Assembly (NCBI GenBank): GCA_958510875.1
Contig: OY294072.1
Span: 3,596,001-3,660,000 of the forward strand
Direction: 5' to 3'
Source: Endomychus coccineus
Lineage: Eukaryota; Arthropoda; Insecta; Coleoptera; Endomychidae
Length of the DNA: 64,000 bases
Below, piece by piece: positions 11,905 to 21,177 of the stretch; the first letter of the stretch is position 1, and each line of letters starts with the position of its first letter. The translations under genes and the position numbers were made by a program. The notes below the pieces were generated by a model that ran no database searches, was not told where the DNA came from, and saw only the letters and a list, made by a program, of their open reading frames with translations.

Positions 11905-12388
11905 GAAAAAGAAAAACAACAATTGAAGAAAAAAGTTGGGAGTTAGCAAACGCTATGAGGAAAAAATATATGGCTGTGAAATTGGGTGAAGCTGAAAATG
12001 ATGAGATTCTAGATAATATGTTCAAGAATGTATCTCAACCTCTGGAGGAAATTGCGAAAAATGCTGAAATAATCAAACAAAATTCATTGGTTAAACCTAA
12101 AAGTATTGTTTCTACAGATACACAAATGGAGAACATACCAATCCCAAATATTGTAACTGAAGGGGAAGAGTTCGTAATAACCCCCAAGATACTGAGGAGG
12201 ATGTGTTGACCCCCGAACCTACTATCGATCAGATTCGTGAAGAATTCAGAAAACATAAGAAAAATAATGCAGAGGGTACAGAGGAGTTTCTGCAACAATA
12301 CCCCACATTAGCACGTTATTAATCTGAAGGATTACTATTGAATGATGATGTCAAGAAATACGATGATAGAATGGGCTTGCAATATAAG
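11905..12388 (+). pseudogene. ORF2 fragment without start codon (copy B)
   Basis: Matches the N-terminal third of ORF2, but a deletion between two AAAGAA-like repeats has removed the start codon and about 15 codons. Further indels follow (for example near 11,935 and 12,176), and a TAA occurs at about 12,320. Similarity stops at 12,388 within the segment matching MGLQYN. This is the right breakpoint of copy B. Confidence 0.8.
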
Positions 12389-12771
12389 TAGGTATCCCGC
12401 CACCTTGGCCCGCCAGACAGAGAGCCTTATCAGATGTAGGCAACCAGTAGTGCATGCACGATCTCCTTATCAGTTGCAGACGACCTTGGGGGAACATCTC
12501 CTTATCAGTTGCAGATGACCTTGGGATTCCTCATCAGTTACGGCGGGTCATGGGGTAGTTCCAGACAGGTATCGGTTATGGGGTAATTCCAGACAGGCAT
12601 CGATCAAGGGTAGTTTCATACAGGCACCCGGCGGCTAGGGTGTGGTCGTCTCTGACAGCTAGGTGACCTTCTGTTGGTGGTAGAGCGATCAGCTTATACA
12701 TATATACAAGGTCTCACGAATCAGTTTGTAAGTAGGGTTAGGGGGCATTGTAAAGCAGCATCAACATATTT
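12389..12771. other. GC-richer unassigned segment with short repeats
   Basis: This stretch is clearly richer in G+C than its surroundings. Short repeated phrases such as CTCCTTATCAGTTGCAGA (two copies) and CCAGACAGGTATCG variants occur. No gene or known element was recognised. Confidence 0.5.
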
Positions 12772-12847
12772 TTCTACACACGCGGGAATCGAACCCGAGA
12801 AATAAATTCCAAAGCTGGCTCCTTAACCGCTCAGCTATGGAGGACTT
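12772..12847 (-). repeat. tRNA-like SINE module
   Basis: Reverse-strand relative of the modules at 8,781-9,118. The B box reads GGGTTCGATTCC and the A-box side TAGCTGAGCGGTTAAGG on the minus strand, joined by a degenerate anticodon arm. Confidence 0.6.
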
Positions 12848-14438
12848 GAGAACAGGTGATTTTAATGTTGTAGATGTAACCGCGGGGTATCCGGCCTGAG
12901 TGATAAGTGTAAGTATATTCCAGTCCATTTGGTACATGACGTCAGTCGTGTGGGTGTTTGAACACGAAGGGGGATGGAGTGTCGGGGCCTACAGCGAGGT
13001 ATGGAATGTGAGGCTTCTTCCTCATAGCATCAGTCACAGCACAGGGTTTGGAAGAGTTATAATGGTGTTGTTTGTACATGTCGTAAGTCACGCGATTTTT
13101 GAGGTATCTACCCCGCGCGAGTCTTTAATGAAATGTGGGGTTGTTTGTACATGCCGTTAGTCGCAGGGTTTTGTCTGAGTTATAATGATATCGGCCGCGG
13201 TGAATTGTCTGCCCTCACAGGTCTTCAATAAGGGGGCCATAACATCTAACATGTGATAGTTTACAAAAATACTGCTTCTCATGATAGTGATATTATGAAG
13301 CGTTTGCGGAAAATAGCTATTAAATCATCTAAGGACGTTTTGCTAGATTAGTACTAGCGAGTACAATATTCGTTATAATATTATGAGTATGCATCATTGG
13401 GGGTGGAGCTTACTTGAGTGATAAGGTTGCGCTAAATCATCTCCAAAAGCAATGTATTCAACTTGGAATGATCGTAATGATGCGCAATCTCCCAATGTTA
13501 AAGTAGTTTCATAAATTATCCGAAAGTAATACGAATATATAAAATTTCTAAAATTAGTACCGAAGTAAACATAAATCGCTATAATATTATATTCATTCAT
13601 GTATGTTTCATAAATTATCCGATATAAATCAAATGAGTTTATGCTAAATTAGTGGCAGGTTGAACAATATTCACTATCCGGTAGTGATAGCTAGCTCGAG
13701 TGATAAGGAAGTTACGCTGATCACCTTCAAAACGCAATGAGAAAATTTTATTTCAAATCAAATATGTTGTACGTATATATATTCGAATCATATTGATTGT
13801 AAATCGCATGATATGACCCGAAATCTAGTTGCTGCTGGGTGTATCCCAGTACCTATACAGAATCTAGACGAAGCGGCGCCACGCGTCACGATGATTATTC
13901 GAACTGTCTGTACAGCTCGATTGTTATATTACAAAACACAATTTTAATCATCTTGAACATATAGATGTGCTAATATTATTTTTTCGGTATGCAAAATATA
14001 CTGATAAAACATTTTCATCGACACACATTTTTCATAGGAACAGATAGACTGACGATCAGACAGTTTTTTTATAAAATTCAATCTAGCGTTCCAGGGGAAA
14101 CATATATGCGGGGGAGTTTTATAGAGATCGAACTCATTTCCCCAACCACCCAACAGGTAGGACTATGATGACAGGATGAGGAATAGATGTGGATAATATC
14201 ATATCATATGAATAGCTTCATAAGCGCTAATCTATATAATATTCAAGCACATGCTTCATAAAAGTAGGAGCATTGAGTAGAGCTATAATATCTTCATAAG
14301 CGATCTTTATCAACTTTCAGGCACTTGTTTAGCACGTGCTTCAACAGTCTGTGACGTCGTCATCGTTTACAAACTATGATGGTTGAATGAGGAATAAAAT
14401 ACCGACAACAATAATATAAATATCTCCATTAGCAATCT
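12848..14438. repeat. Dispersed repeats, left flank of copy C
   Basis: 12,880-13,200 matches parts of 41,420-42,300 (+) and 40,080-40,870 (-). 13,210-14,240 matches 9,600-10,420 and 42,340-43,390. Motifs such as TGACGTCAGTCGTG recur. No gene was recognised. The last 100 bp (ending CTATACTA) are the immediate left flank of copy C and are duplicated at 27,380-27,490. Confidence 0.6.
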
Positions 14439-14444
14439 ATACTA
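14439..14444. repeat. Target-site duplication, left (ATACTA)
   Basis: ATACTA immediately precedes the left terminus AGTGGATG. The same six bases follow the right terminus at 26,871-26,876. Six bp is the size expected for Polinton integration. Confidence 0.9.
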
Positions 14445-14649
14445 AGTGGATGAACATGTCGCGTTCTGCCTCAGGATATCCGGTCTCCACTTCCGGTCTA
14501 GCTGTCGATGTGCATCCGGTGCATGAGCTCGTCGTTATCAGTTTGAAAGGATGTAGGTGATAAGGATTTTATTTTATTTGTAAAGAGTATACAGGGTGTG
14601 TTCAAAAAGTGTGTCACATGTACAGAGTCACGTGACTAACACATGGCAG

Positions 14650-15165
14650 CATGGCGGTCCTAAGGTCCAACTGTCATGGCGACCATAAGAACCAACTGTC
14701 ATGGTGGGCATAAGGACCAGCTGTCATGGCGGCCATAAGGACCAGCTGTCATGGTGGCCATAAGGACCAGCTGTCATGTCGACCATAAGAACCAGCTGTC
14801 ATGGCGACCATAAGAACCAGCTGTCATGGCGACCATAAGAACCAGCTGTCATGGCGACCATAAGGACCAGCTGTCATGGCGACCATAAGGACCAGCTGTC
14901 ATGGCGACCATAAGGACCAGCTGTCATGGCGATCATAAGAACCAACTGTCATGGCGACCATAAGGTCCAGCTGTCATGGCGACCATAAGGACCAACTGTC
15001 ATGGCGACCATAAGGTCCAGCTGTCATGGCGACCATAAGGTCCAGCTGTCATGGCGAGCATGAGGTACAGCTGTCATGGCGAGCATGAGGTACAGCTGTC
15101 ATGGCTACCATAAGGTCCAGCTGTCATGGCGACCATAAGGTACAGCTGTCATGGCGAACCCAAGG
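14650..15165 (+). repeat. 25-bp tandem array in left TIR
   Basis: About twenty copies of a 25-bp unit containing ACCAGCTGTCATGGC and GACCATAAG, measured at 25-bp spacing (for example 14,831 and 14,856). Each unit includes CAGCTG, an E-box-type palindrome. The mirror array lies at about 26,160-26,660. Confidence 0.85.
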
Positions 15166-15744
15166 TACAGACTGCTTCGTGGAGGGGGCTCCGCCACCTC
15201 TAGGAAGCAATCTGTACCTTTGGTCCAAAGGTACAGGCTGCTTCATGGAGATGTCACCACCACGTGACAGCTGTCATCGAAGGTACAGAATGCTTCGTGG
15301 AGATGTCGCCACCACGTGACAGCTGTCATGGCGACCCTTGGGTACAGGCTGCTTCATGGAGATGTCGCCACCATATGACAGCTGTCATGGTGAACCAAAG
15401 GTACAGGTTGCTTCGTGTAGGTGTCACCAACACGTGACAGCTGTCATGGTGAGCTAAAGGTACAGAATGCTTCGTGGAGATGTCGCCACCACGTGACAGC
15501 TGTCATGGCGACCCTTGGGTACAGGCTGCTTCATGGAGATGTCGCCACCATATGACAGCTGTCATGGTGAACCAAAGGTACAGGTTGCTTCGTGTAGGTG
15601 TCACCAACACGTGACAGCTGTCATGGTGAGCTAAAGGTACAGGCTGCTTCGTGTAGGTGTCACGTGACAGATACCATGGCGGACCGAAGGTACAGGCTGC
15701 TTCGTGTAGGTGTCACCACCACGTGACAAAGACTGCTTTGTCAT

Positions 15745-15885
15745 TGTTTCAATCCGGCGACCATAGTTTACGAACGATGATGACGTCACTGCTTCGAACC
15801 GATGACAGTAACTGATTCAATCCGGCGACCATAGTTCACGAACGATGATGACGTCATCATCGTTCACGAACTATGATGGGCTAAT
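15745..15885 (+). promoter_or_regulatory. CRE-like palindromes at inner edge of left TIR
   Basis: CATAGTTTACGAACGATG and GATGACGTCA blocks repeat here. The innermost is a long imperfect palindrome centred on TGACGTCA, the consensus ATF/CREB site, with CGAACGATGATG arms. Mirror copies occur at 25,435-25,620 and partial ones in copy B. The position just ahead of the ATPase promoter fits an enhancer or a replication signal; this is inference. Confidence 0.6.
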
Positions 15886-15961
15886 GAGGAATAAAATGTG
15901 AATAATCATAATGATTGTATTACATTCATACACATGTTTTTTCGCATGATTCAACACATGC

Positions 15962-16165
15962 TTTAACATTCAGACAAGTGTTTCAACATTCAGACACGTG
16001 TTTCAACATTCAGACACGTGTTTCAACATTCAGACACGTGTTTCAACATTCAGACACGTGTTTCAACATTCAGACACGTGTTTCAGCATTCAGACACGTG
16101 TTTCAGACACGTGTTTCAACATTCAGACACGTGTTTCAACATTCAGACACGTGTTCCAGCATTCA
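15962..16165 (+). repeat. E-box-rich 20-bp array (copy C)
   Basis: Ten or so near-perfect copies of acacgtgtttcaacattcag, some shortened. It lies between the TIR and the ATPase promoter. The palindrome ACACGTGT recurs every 20 bp, close to two helical turns, so the sites face the same side of the helix. Confidence 0.9.
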
Positions 16166-16261
16166 TATCTATTTAACATGTATTTGATACCTGATTTTGA
16201 CAGAACCGTAGAAGCACCTAACCGCGCGATCAGACATACACAATATAACATCATCATCTAG

Positions 16262-16269
16262 TATATAAA
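16262..16269 (+). promoter_or_regulatory. TATA box of ATPase gene (copy C)
   Basis: TATATAAAC lies 25 nt before the ATG at 16,287 and 58 nt before ATG ATG at 16,320. The usual TATA-to-start distance makes 16,320 the more plausible translation start. Confidence 0.5.
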
Positions 16270-16286
16270 CAAATGCTTATTAACAT

Positions 16287-17008
16287 ATGTTCCAGTATGA
16301 TTTCGATTCGCCTTCAGGCATGATGAAGATTGTTAAGCAAAAAGACTCGTTGAGTATTATGAACTTAGGGTCAAGCAATGAGAATGTTGAACAACCACAA
16401 CGTCACAGCTCTTTGCTGCCTAATACTCTACGAACAATAATCTGTGGTCCAAGTAATTGTGGGAAAACAAATGTGATGTTATCTCTATTGTTAGATGCAA
16501 ACGGTCTGAAATTTGAAAACGTGTACATATATTCAAAGTCTTTACACCAACCAAAATACCAGTTACTAAAGGAGACATTGAAGAAAATTGAGGGGCTTGG
16601 ATATTTTCCTTGTACCGAAAGTGATGAGGTCATAGACCCCACAGAAGCGAGGCCTAATCCAATCATAATATTCGATGACGTGATGTTTGAGAAACAGGAG
16701 AAAATTCGTGCTTATTTTTCAAGAGGGAGACACAACTCAATAGTTTCTATCTTTGCCAGTCTTTTGCTAAATGTCCAAAACATGGATTGCGCGACAATGC
16801 CAATTGCTTGATTATTTTCAAACAGGATGAGCTCAATTTGAAACATATATTCACCGATCATATAAGTACCGACATGTCACTCGAAAAATTCAAAGAGATA
16901 TGTAGCGTATGTTGGAAAGATAAATATGGATTCCTTATGATAAACAAAGACTGTGATATGAACAAAGGACGTTATCGCAAAGGTTTTGATAGTTATATAT
17001 ACATCTAA
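16287..17008 (+). pseudogene. Packaging ATPase, frameshifted (copy C)
   Basis: Full-length homologue of the intact ATPase at 11,196-11,885, with Walker A GPSNCGKT and Walker B IIIFDDV present. Four bases are missing near 16,741 relative to copy B, so the last 74 codons (16,787-17,008) are in another frame. The catalytic domain is otherwise undamaged. The product would lack the C-terminal KHIFTDH and CWKDKYGFLM region that is conserved in every copy. Confidence 0.88.
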
Positions 17009-17050
17009 CATGTATATATACTTTCATTTGAAATAGACAACCCGCTCAGC

Positions 17051-18115
17051 ATGGACGTGGGTGTGAGTAACACGCTTAAAGAAAAACAACAATTGAAGAA
17101 AAAAATTTGGGAGTTAGCAAACGTTGTGAGGAAAAAATATATGGCTGTGAAATTGGGTAAAGCTGAAAATGATGAGATTCTAGATAATATGTTCAGGAAT
17201 GTATCTAAACCTCTGGAGGAAATTGCGAAAAATGCTGAAATAATCAAACAAAATTCGTTGGTTAAACCTAAAAGTATTGTTTCTACAGCAACACAAATGG
17301 AGAACATACCAATCCCAAATATTGTAACTGAAGGGGAAGAGTTCGTATATAACCCTCAAAATACTGAGGAGGATGTGTTTACCCTCGAACCTACTATCGA
17401 TCAGATTCGTGAAGAATTCAGAAAACATAAGAAAGATAATGCAGAGGCTACAGAGGAGTTTCTGCAACAATACCCCACATTAGCACGTTATTACTTGGAA
17501 GGATTCCTATTGGATGATGATGTCAAGAAATACGATGATAGAATGGGATTGCAATATAATTCAACTTTAGACAAATGGTTCATGGGTAATCAACCTATAG
17601 AAATTGATAGTGAGAGTAATATAATTATCAAGGGTACTCCATTCAAGGGTACCACAGGACTGTATAATTTGATATTTTATAGAGATGTTCTACCTGATAC
17701 TTACACTGTGGAAGATGGGAAAAATTACAGTCAAATGATGGAAATGACTAGTGCCCATAGGCGTAATAACGATCCAGCTGATCGAATAAGAAACATTGTA
17801 AAATACAAAAATGTACTGAAACCTTTGATTAATTCCATGAAAAGACCCAGAGCCAAAACATAAACTGGAAGTGCATATATCAAAAATGATATGCTTGAAT
17901 ATAACGAGAAACCTATCGAATATGTTTATTGGGATGACGTTAACGAAATTGAGGATAGACTGAGACTTCTTGTTGCATCCTCGCATGCAGGTAACCATAA
18001 TCATCACAATGAGATAATCTCTATAATAGAAGAATTGATAGAGGCAGGGGTAATTGAACAAAAACCAGGTGTAAGACAAATTCATCTCAGTTATAAAGAT
18101 GGTTTCAATGGATAA
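17051..18115 (+). pseudogene. ORF2, single nonsense codon (copy C)
   Basis: Same protein as 308-1408, starting MDVGVSN. A TAA at 17,861-17,863 replaces a Tyr codon (ACATAC in copy A). Beyond it the same frame stays open to the normal stop at 18,113-18,115, which overlaps the fibre start by 17 nt. The product is unknown. Conservation in all five copies and in the divergent element (YIFWDDPNELVDRL) shows it is a core gene of the family. Confidence 0.82.
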
Positions 18116-18752
18116 GTTTGGCAGAGCCTCCTCTTCCATGTGGATATATGATACAAATGTATTTAATAATAATTTCAAACAAGTTCACGGACAAGGATTA
18201 TTCCTAACGAGCGATGGAAGTTATGATATGGAAAATCGTAGATTGTGCAACGTAAAATCACCGAATGATGATGGAGATGTTGCAAATAAAGTATATGTTG
18301 ATAAATTAACACACAAACTGAATCTGAAAACGGAAACCAGTCTTAAAGATACCTTCAATGTTAGGGTTGATAATTTGATCAAAGATATCAACAAGGATCT
18401 GGATGAACATAACTTAACGAATGACAAGGTTATTCTCAACATTGATAAACATCTGATGGACATTCAGAATAAATATAATGGAATGGGGATCTATATAAAA
18501 TCAGAGTATAAAACAATCAGTGATAGTGTGAGGGAAAACAGAAATGAATTGAAAGAGATCAATAACACATTTAACAGTGTGAACATGCGTCTAAATGATA
18601 TTACTAGTAAAGTGGAGGCGTTAGAACGACGGATGACATCTGTGGAACCTTCTAAGAAGAGACCCTCATCATCCACAACAACAAAGCAGGGCTCTGTGAA
18701 ACGTATATCTCCAAATCCTGTGAATATACCCAAAAAATTAATTCTACACTAG
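18099..18752 (+). CDS. Fibre-like coiled-coil protein (copy C), intact
   Basis: 217 aa. The N-terminus MVSMDKFGRASS contains the DKFGR motif shared with the divergent element (MSLDKFGRR). RLCNVKSP and DVANKVYVDKL follow at about residues 45-65, a fibre-type motif. Then comes about 110 residues of heptad-patterned, charged sequence (coiled coil), ending in a Ser/Thr/Lys-rich tail. It is probably the trimeric fibre attached to pentons. ATG at 18,099 or the second ATG at 18,108 are both possible; the second resembles the divergent start better. The gene overlaps ORF2 and precedes the integrase by 17 nt. Confidence 0.78.
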   Translation: MVSMDKFGRASSSMWIYDTNVFNNNFKQVHGQGLFLTSDGSYDMENRRLCNVKSPNDDGDVANKVYVDKLTHKLNLKTETSLKDTFNVRVDNLIKDINKDLDEHNLTNDKVILNIDKHLMDIQNKYNGMGIYIKSEYKTISDSVRENRNELKEINNTFNSVNMRLNDITSKVEALERRMTSVEPSKKRPSSSTTTKQGSVKRISPNPVNIPKKLILH

Positions 18753-18769
18753 ATTTCCACATTGATAAG

Positions 18770-19693
18770 ATGAGTAGAGAACAAGTTGTGCATGAGCTTC
18801 ATAAGCCGAGTAGGAAGAATTTCAAACGACGCAGAACGATCATAAAAGGTTTGGATGATTTGTGGCAAATGGATCTGGCAGAAATGGGTAATTACGCTCG
18901 TGAAAATAGAGGATTCAAATACATTTTGATTATGATCGATTGTTTCTCAAAATTTCTATGGACACGCCCGCTGAAAACAAAATCAGCCGAAGAAGTTCGG
19001 AAAGCGGTCAGTTCTATATTGCTAGAAGGACATCGTAAGCCTAGGAATCTGCAAAGCGATCAGGGAAAAGAATTCTTCAATAAACACTTTAACGATCTAA
19101 TGAAGAAACATAATATCAATCATTATAATACGTATAGTGTGAAAAAAGCAGCCATTGCTGAACGTGTCATTCGAACGTTAAACGAATCGCTCTACAAACA
19201 TTTCAGTCTCAGCGGGAAATACAAATGGCTTGATATACTTGAAGAAACCACAGAAAAATATAATAAACGTAAACATAGTACTATAAATATGGCTCCAATA
19301 AAAGTGACGAAACAGATTGAGAGCGAGATATTGAAGCGATTCTACTCACACATCAAGTTAGCTCTGCCTCACAAATTCAACGTAGGAGATGTGGTACGAA
19401 TAAGTAAGGCTAAACATATTTTTGAGAAGGGATTTCCGCCCAATTGGAGTACGGAATTATTTAAAATCATCAAAGTAAAAATTACCAACCCAGTCACATA
19501 TCTACTAGAAGATATGACCAACGCACCAATCAGCGGCTGTTTCTACGAGGAAGAATTACAGAAAACAAAACAACCCGATGTGTATTTAGTCGAAAAAATA
19601 TTACGAAAGAGGAGGGGTCAACAGTATGTGAAATGGTTGGGTCTAGATAATAATCACAACAGTTGGATCAATAATTCGGATCTCGTTCAATGA
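18770..19693 (+). CDS. Retrovirus-type integrase with chromodomain (copy C), intact
   Basis: 307 aa. Catalytic DDE residues are visible as D35 (WQMDLAEM), D97 (LQSDQGKEF) and E131 (AIAERVIRTL). An SH3-like segment (HKFNVGDVVRISK) follows around residue 200-215, then a chromodomain-like C-terminus at about 268-307 (DVYLVEKILRKRRGQQYVKW). It inserts the element DNA with a 6-bp duplication, which is what flanks copy C. The N-terminal HHCC zinc-binding domain of longer Polinton and retroviral integrases is absent; only about 28 residues precede the core. It is the only integrase in the window with an intact triad and an open frame. Confidence 0.93.
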   Translation: MSREQVVHELHKPSRKNFKRRRTIIKGLDDLWQMDLAEMGNYARENRGFKYILIMIDCFSKFLWTRPLKTKSAEEVRKAVSSILLEGHRKPRNLQSDQGKEFFNKHFNDLMKKHNINHYNTYSVKKAAIAERVIRTLNESLYKHFSLSGKYKWLDILEETTEKYNKRKHSTINMAPIKVTKQIESEILKRFYSHIKLALPHKFNVGDVVRISKAKHIFEKGFPPNWSTELFKIIKVKITNPVTYLLEDMTNAPISGCFYEEELQKTKQPDVYLVEKILRKRRGQQYVKWLGLDNNHNSWINNSDLVQ

Positions 19694-19935
19694 ATCCATC
19701 ATTGATCATTTGGAGATTATTAGGAACAAACAAATAGCTGGAATATTATTGACTCGAGGGTATGGTTATTATAATAGAACAAAAATTCCGTGAATATGAG
19801 GGTGAATCAAGAGTGAAGATTATAATATTTGAAACATATATTGTTAAGATTATACTTAAGTCTTTTGTATTGAGAAAATTTTGAAATTAATAAAAAATAT
19901 TATTTTGAGATCTTTGATCTTTCTCCCTCCCCTTG

Positions 19936-19969
19936 TTAAATAACGGTGCAATCTTGAATTTTCATCAGT
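19936..19969 (+). promoter_or_regulatory. Promoter of PLA2/pX gene
   Basis: TTAAATAA at about 19,936 is followed 29 nt later by the arthropod-type initiator TCAGT (19,965-19,969), only 4 nt before the ATG at 19,974. The same pair occurs in copies A, D and E. In the divergent element TATATAAATA and TCAGT precede the homologous ATG. Confidence 0.55.
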
Positions 19970-19973
19970 CTGT

Positions 19974-20755
19974 ATGGAAGCGTACGTAGGAGAAGGTGTT
20001 CTCAATACGCTTATAAACAAGCTCCCGTTTGAACTTCATATTCCTGGTTATCAATTCTGTGGTCCCGGTACAAAATTAGAAGAACGGTTGAGAAGAGGAG
20101 ATTCAGGTATCAATCCACTCGATAAAGCTTGCCGCCAACACGATATTTCATATCTGCGAAACGCTAGTTTGGAAGGACGTCACGAGGCGGATAAAATATT
20201 AGAGAACGCTGCTTGGCAACGTGTCAAATCTAAAGACACAAAATTTGGAGAAAGGATTGCCGCTTTCGGTGTAAATAAAATTATGAAGGCAAAGAGGAAA
20301 TTGGGAATGGGTATGAGAAAGAAGGTTGGGTTCGGAAGTGCAATTGTCGATGGGGTGAGAAAAGTTATGAAGAATAAGTTTGACTCATCCAATCTGAGGA
20401 AAACATCCCAAACAGCGTTGAAAGTTGCACGAAAACAATTCAAAAAAGCGGGTGGTCGGAAAAATGTTCGGTACCAAGAGTAATTCCTATTCCAAAGACT
20501 GGAGGATTTCTACCATTTTTAATACCTCTGTTTGCCGGCTTATCAGCTGCTGGAGCATTGGCGGGGGGTGGTGCAGGCATCGCTAAGGCCGTCAACGACA
20601 GCAAAGCAGCTCGGAAAACTTTGGAGGAAACGGAAAGACATAATAAAACAATGGAAGCTATAGCTTTGGGGAAACAAGGATCTGGTCTATATTTGAAAAA
20701 GTATCGCAAAGGTCTTGGTCTATATTTAAATAAACATCCAAAAAACTGTCAGTAA
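19974..20755 (+). pseudogene. PLA2-domain / pX-like virion protein, one frameshift (copy C)
   Basis: The N-terminal PLA2 domain has the calcium loop C29-GPGTKL and the catalytic H56-D57 in CRQHDISY, like parvovirus VP1u and Polinton PLA2 domains that breach endosomal membranes. A basic middle follows (MRKKVGFG, GGRKNVR), then GGFLPF, a small hydrophobic Ala/Gly segment, and a tail with repeated G-x-GLYL motifs similar to adenovirus pX-type core peptides. One base is missing near 20,471 relative to copy A, so the frame shifts after KNVR. The C-terminal part ends at TAA 20,753-20,755, just past the slippery heptamer. Confidence 0.83.
20740..20755 (+). promoter_or_regulatory. Candidate -1 frameshift site (A_AAA_AAC), copy C
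   Basis: A_AAA_AAC at 20,740-20,746 is in phase with the PLA2/pX C-terminal frame (codons AAA AAC, then TGT CAG TAA). The -1 frame continues directly into the conserved protease N-terminus, starting at 20,746. The nearest ATG in that frame is 93 nt downstream. Confidence 0.65.
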
Positions 20756-21126
20756 ACCTACCCAGAAGACCTCTGACCGATCTCGATCTACGAAAACTAG
20801 CAAAAGCTCTGAAAATTCCCCATTTTAGAGGAGTATTTATGCGTGATGAACTACCATCCAACGGACCATGGAAAAACGAGCGTGGAATAGTTAATTTAGA
20901 TAGCTCGGACAATGGAGGCACTCACTGGGTTGGGTTTAATAAAGTCGGTGATACAGTTTTATACTATGATAGTTTTGGCAATTTACGCCCCCCTCGCGAA
21001 CTAGTGGATTATTTCAAAAAGTGTAAGATATTATTCAATCACGATAATTTTCAACAATATAACACTTATAATTGTGGTCAGTTATGTTTAGATTTCCTCT
21101 CTAACTCTTCAGTTGTGCTCGACTAA
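20746..21126 (+). CDS. Adenain-like cysteine protease (copy C)
   Basis: Capsid maturation protease. It is open from the slip site (126 codons); the first ATG is at 20,839. The N-terminal 31 residues before that Met (LPxRPLxDLDL, KIPHFRGVF) are conserved in copy A and in the divergent element, so they are probably translated. Catalytic His is in GGTHWVGF, Asp in YYDSFG, and Gln/Cys in NTYNCGQLCLDF. Adenain-family proteases cleave pX-like and capsid precursors, and the pX-like substrate is encoded immediately upstream. The gene is followed by the penton gene with its own TATA box. Confidence 0.85.
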   Translation: MSVNLPRRPLTDLDLRKLAKALKIPHFRGVFMRDELPSNGPWKNERGIVNLDSSDNGGTHWVGFNKVGDTVLYYDSFGNLRPPRELVDYFKKCKILFNHDNFQQYNTYNCGQLCLDFLSNSSVVLD

Positions 21127-21141
21127 CCCTGCATTTATTAG

Positions 21142-21150
21142 TATATAAAT
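21142..21150 (+). promoter_or_regulatory. TATA box of penton gene
   Basis: TATATAAATA lies 36 nt before the penton ATG (21,178), with CATCAATC as a possible initiator. It is conserved in copies A, D and E. Confidence 0.55.
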
Positions 21151-21177
21151 AGATTGTTGGTAAAGTTTGCATCAATC

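Larger units (their letters stand above)
14445..15885 (+). repeat. Left terminal inverted repeat of copy C
   Basis: About 1.44 kb, near-identical to the reverse complement of 25,435-26,870. From outside to inside it has a unique terminal segment of about 200 bp, a 25-bp tandem array, longer repeats with CACGTGACAGCTGTCATGG and GAAGCAGCCTGTACC, and then CRE-like palindromes. Such internally repetitive TIRs are common in Polintons. Confidence 0.9.

Noticed and set aside
15101..15319. ORF in the left TIR (and similar ones at 25,944-26,189 and 58,749-59,111)
   Set aside because: They are repeat-derived frames within the TIR, with different ends in each copy.
10759..16261. Short repeat-encoded ORFs at 10,759-11,007 and 15,915-16,261
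   Set aside because: Same array translation as in copy E; they precede the TATA box of the ATPase.
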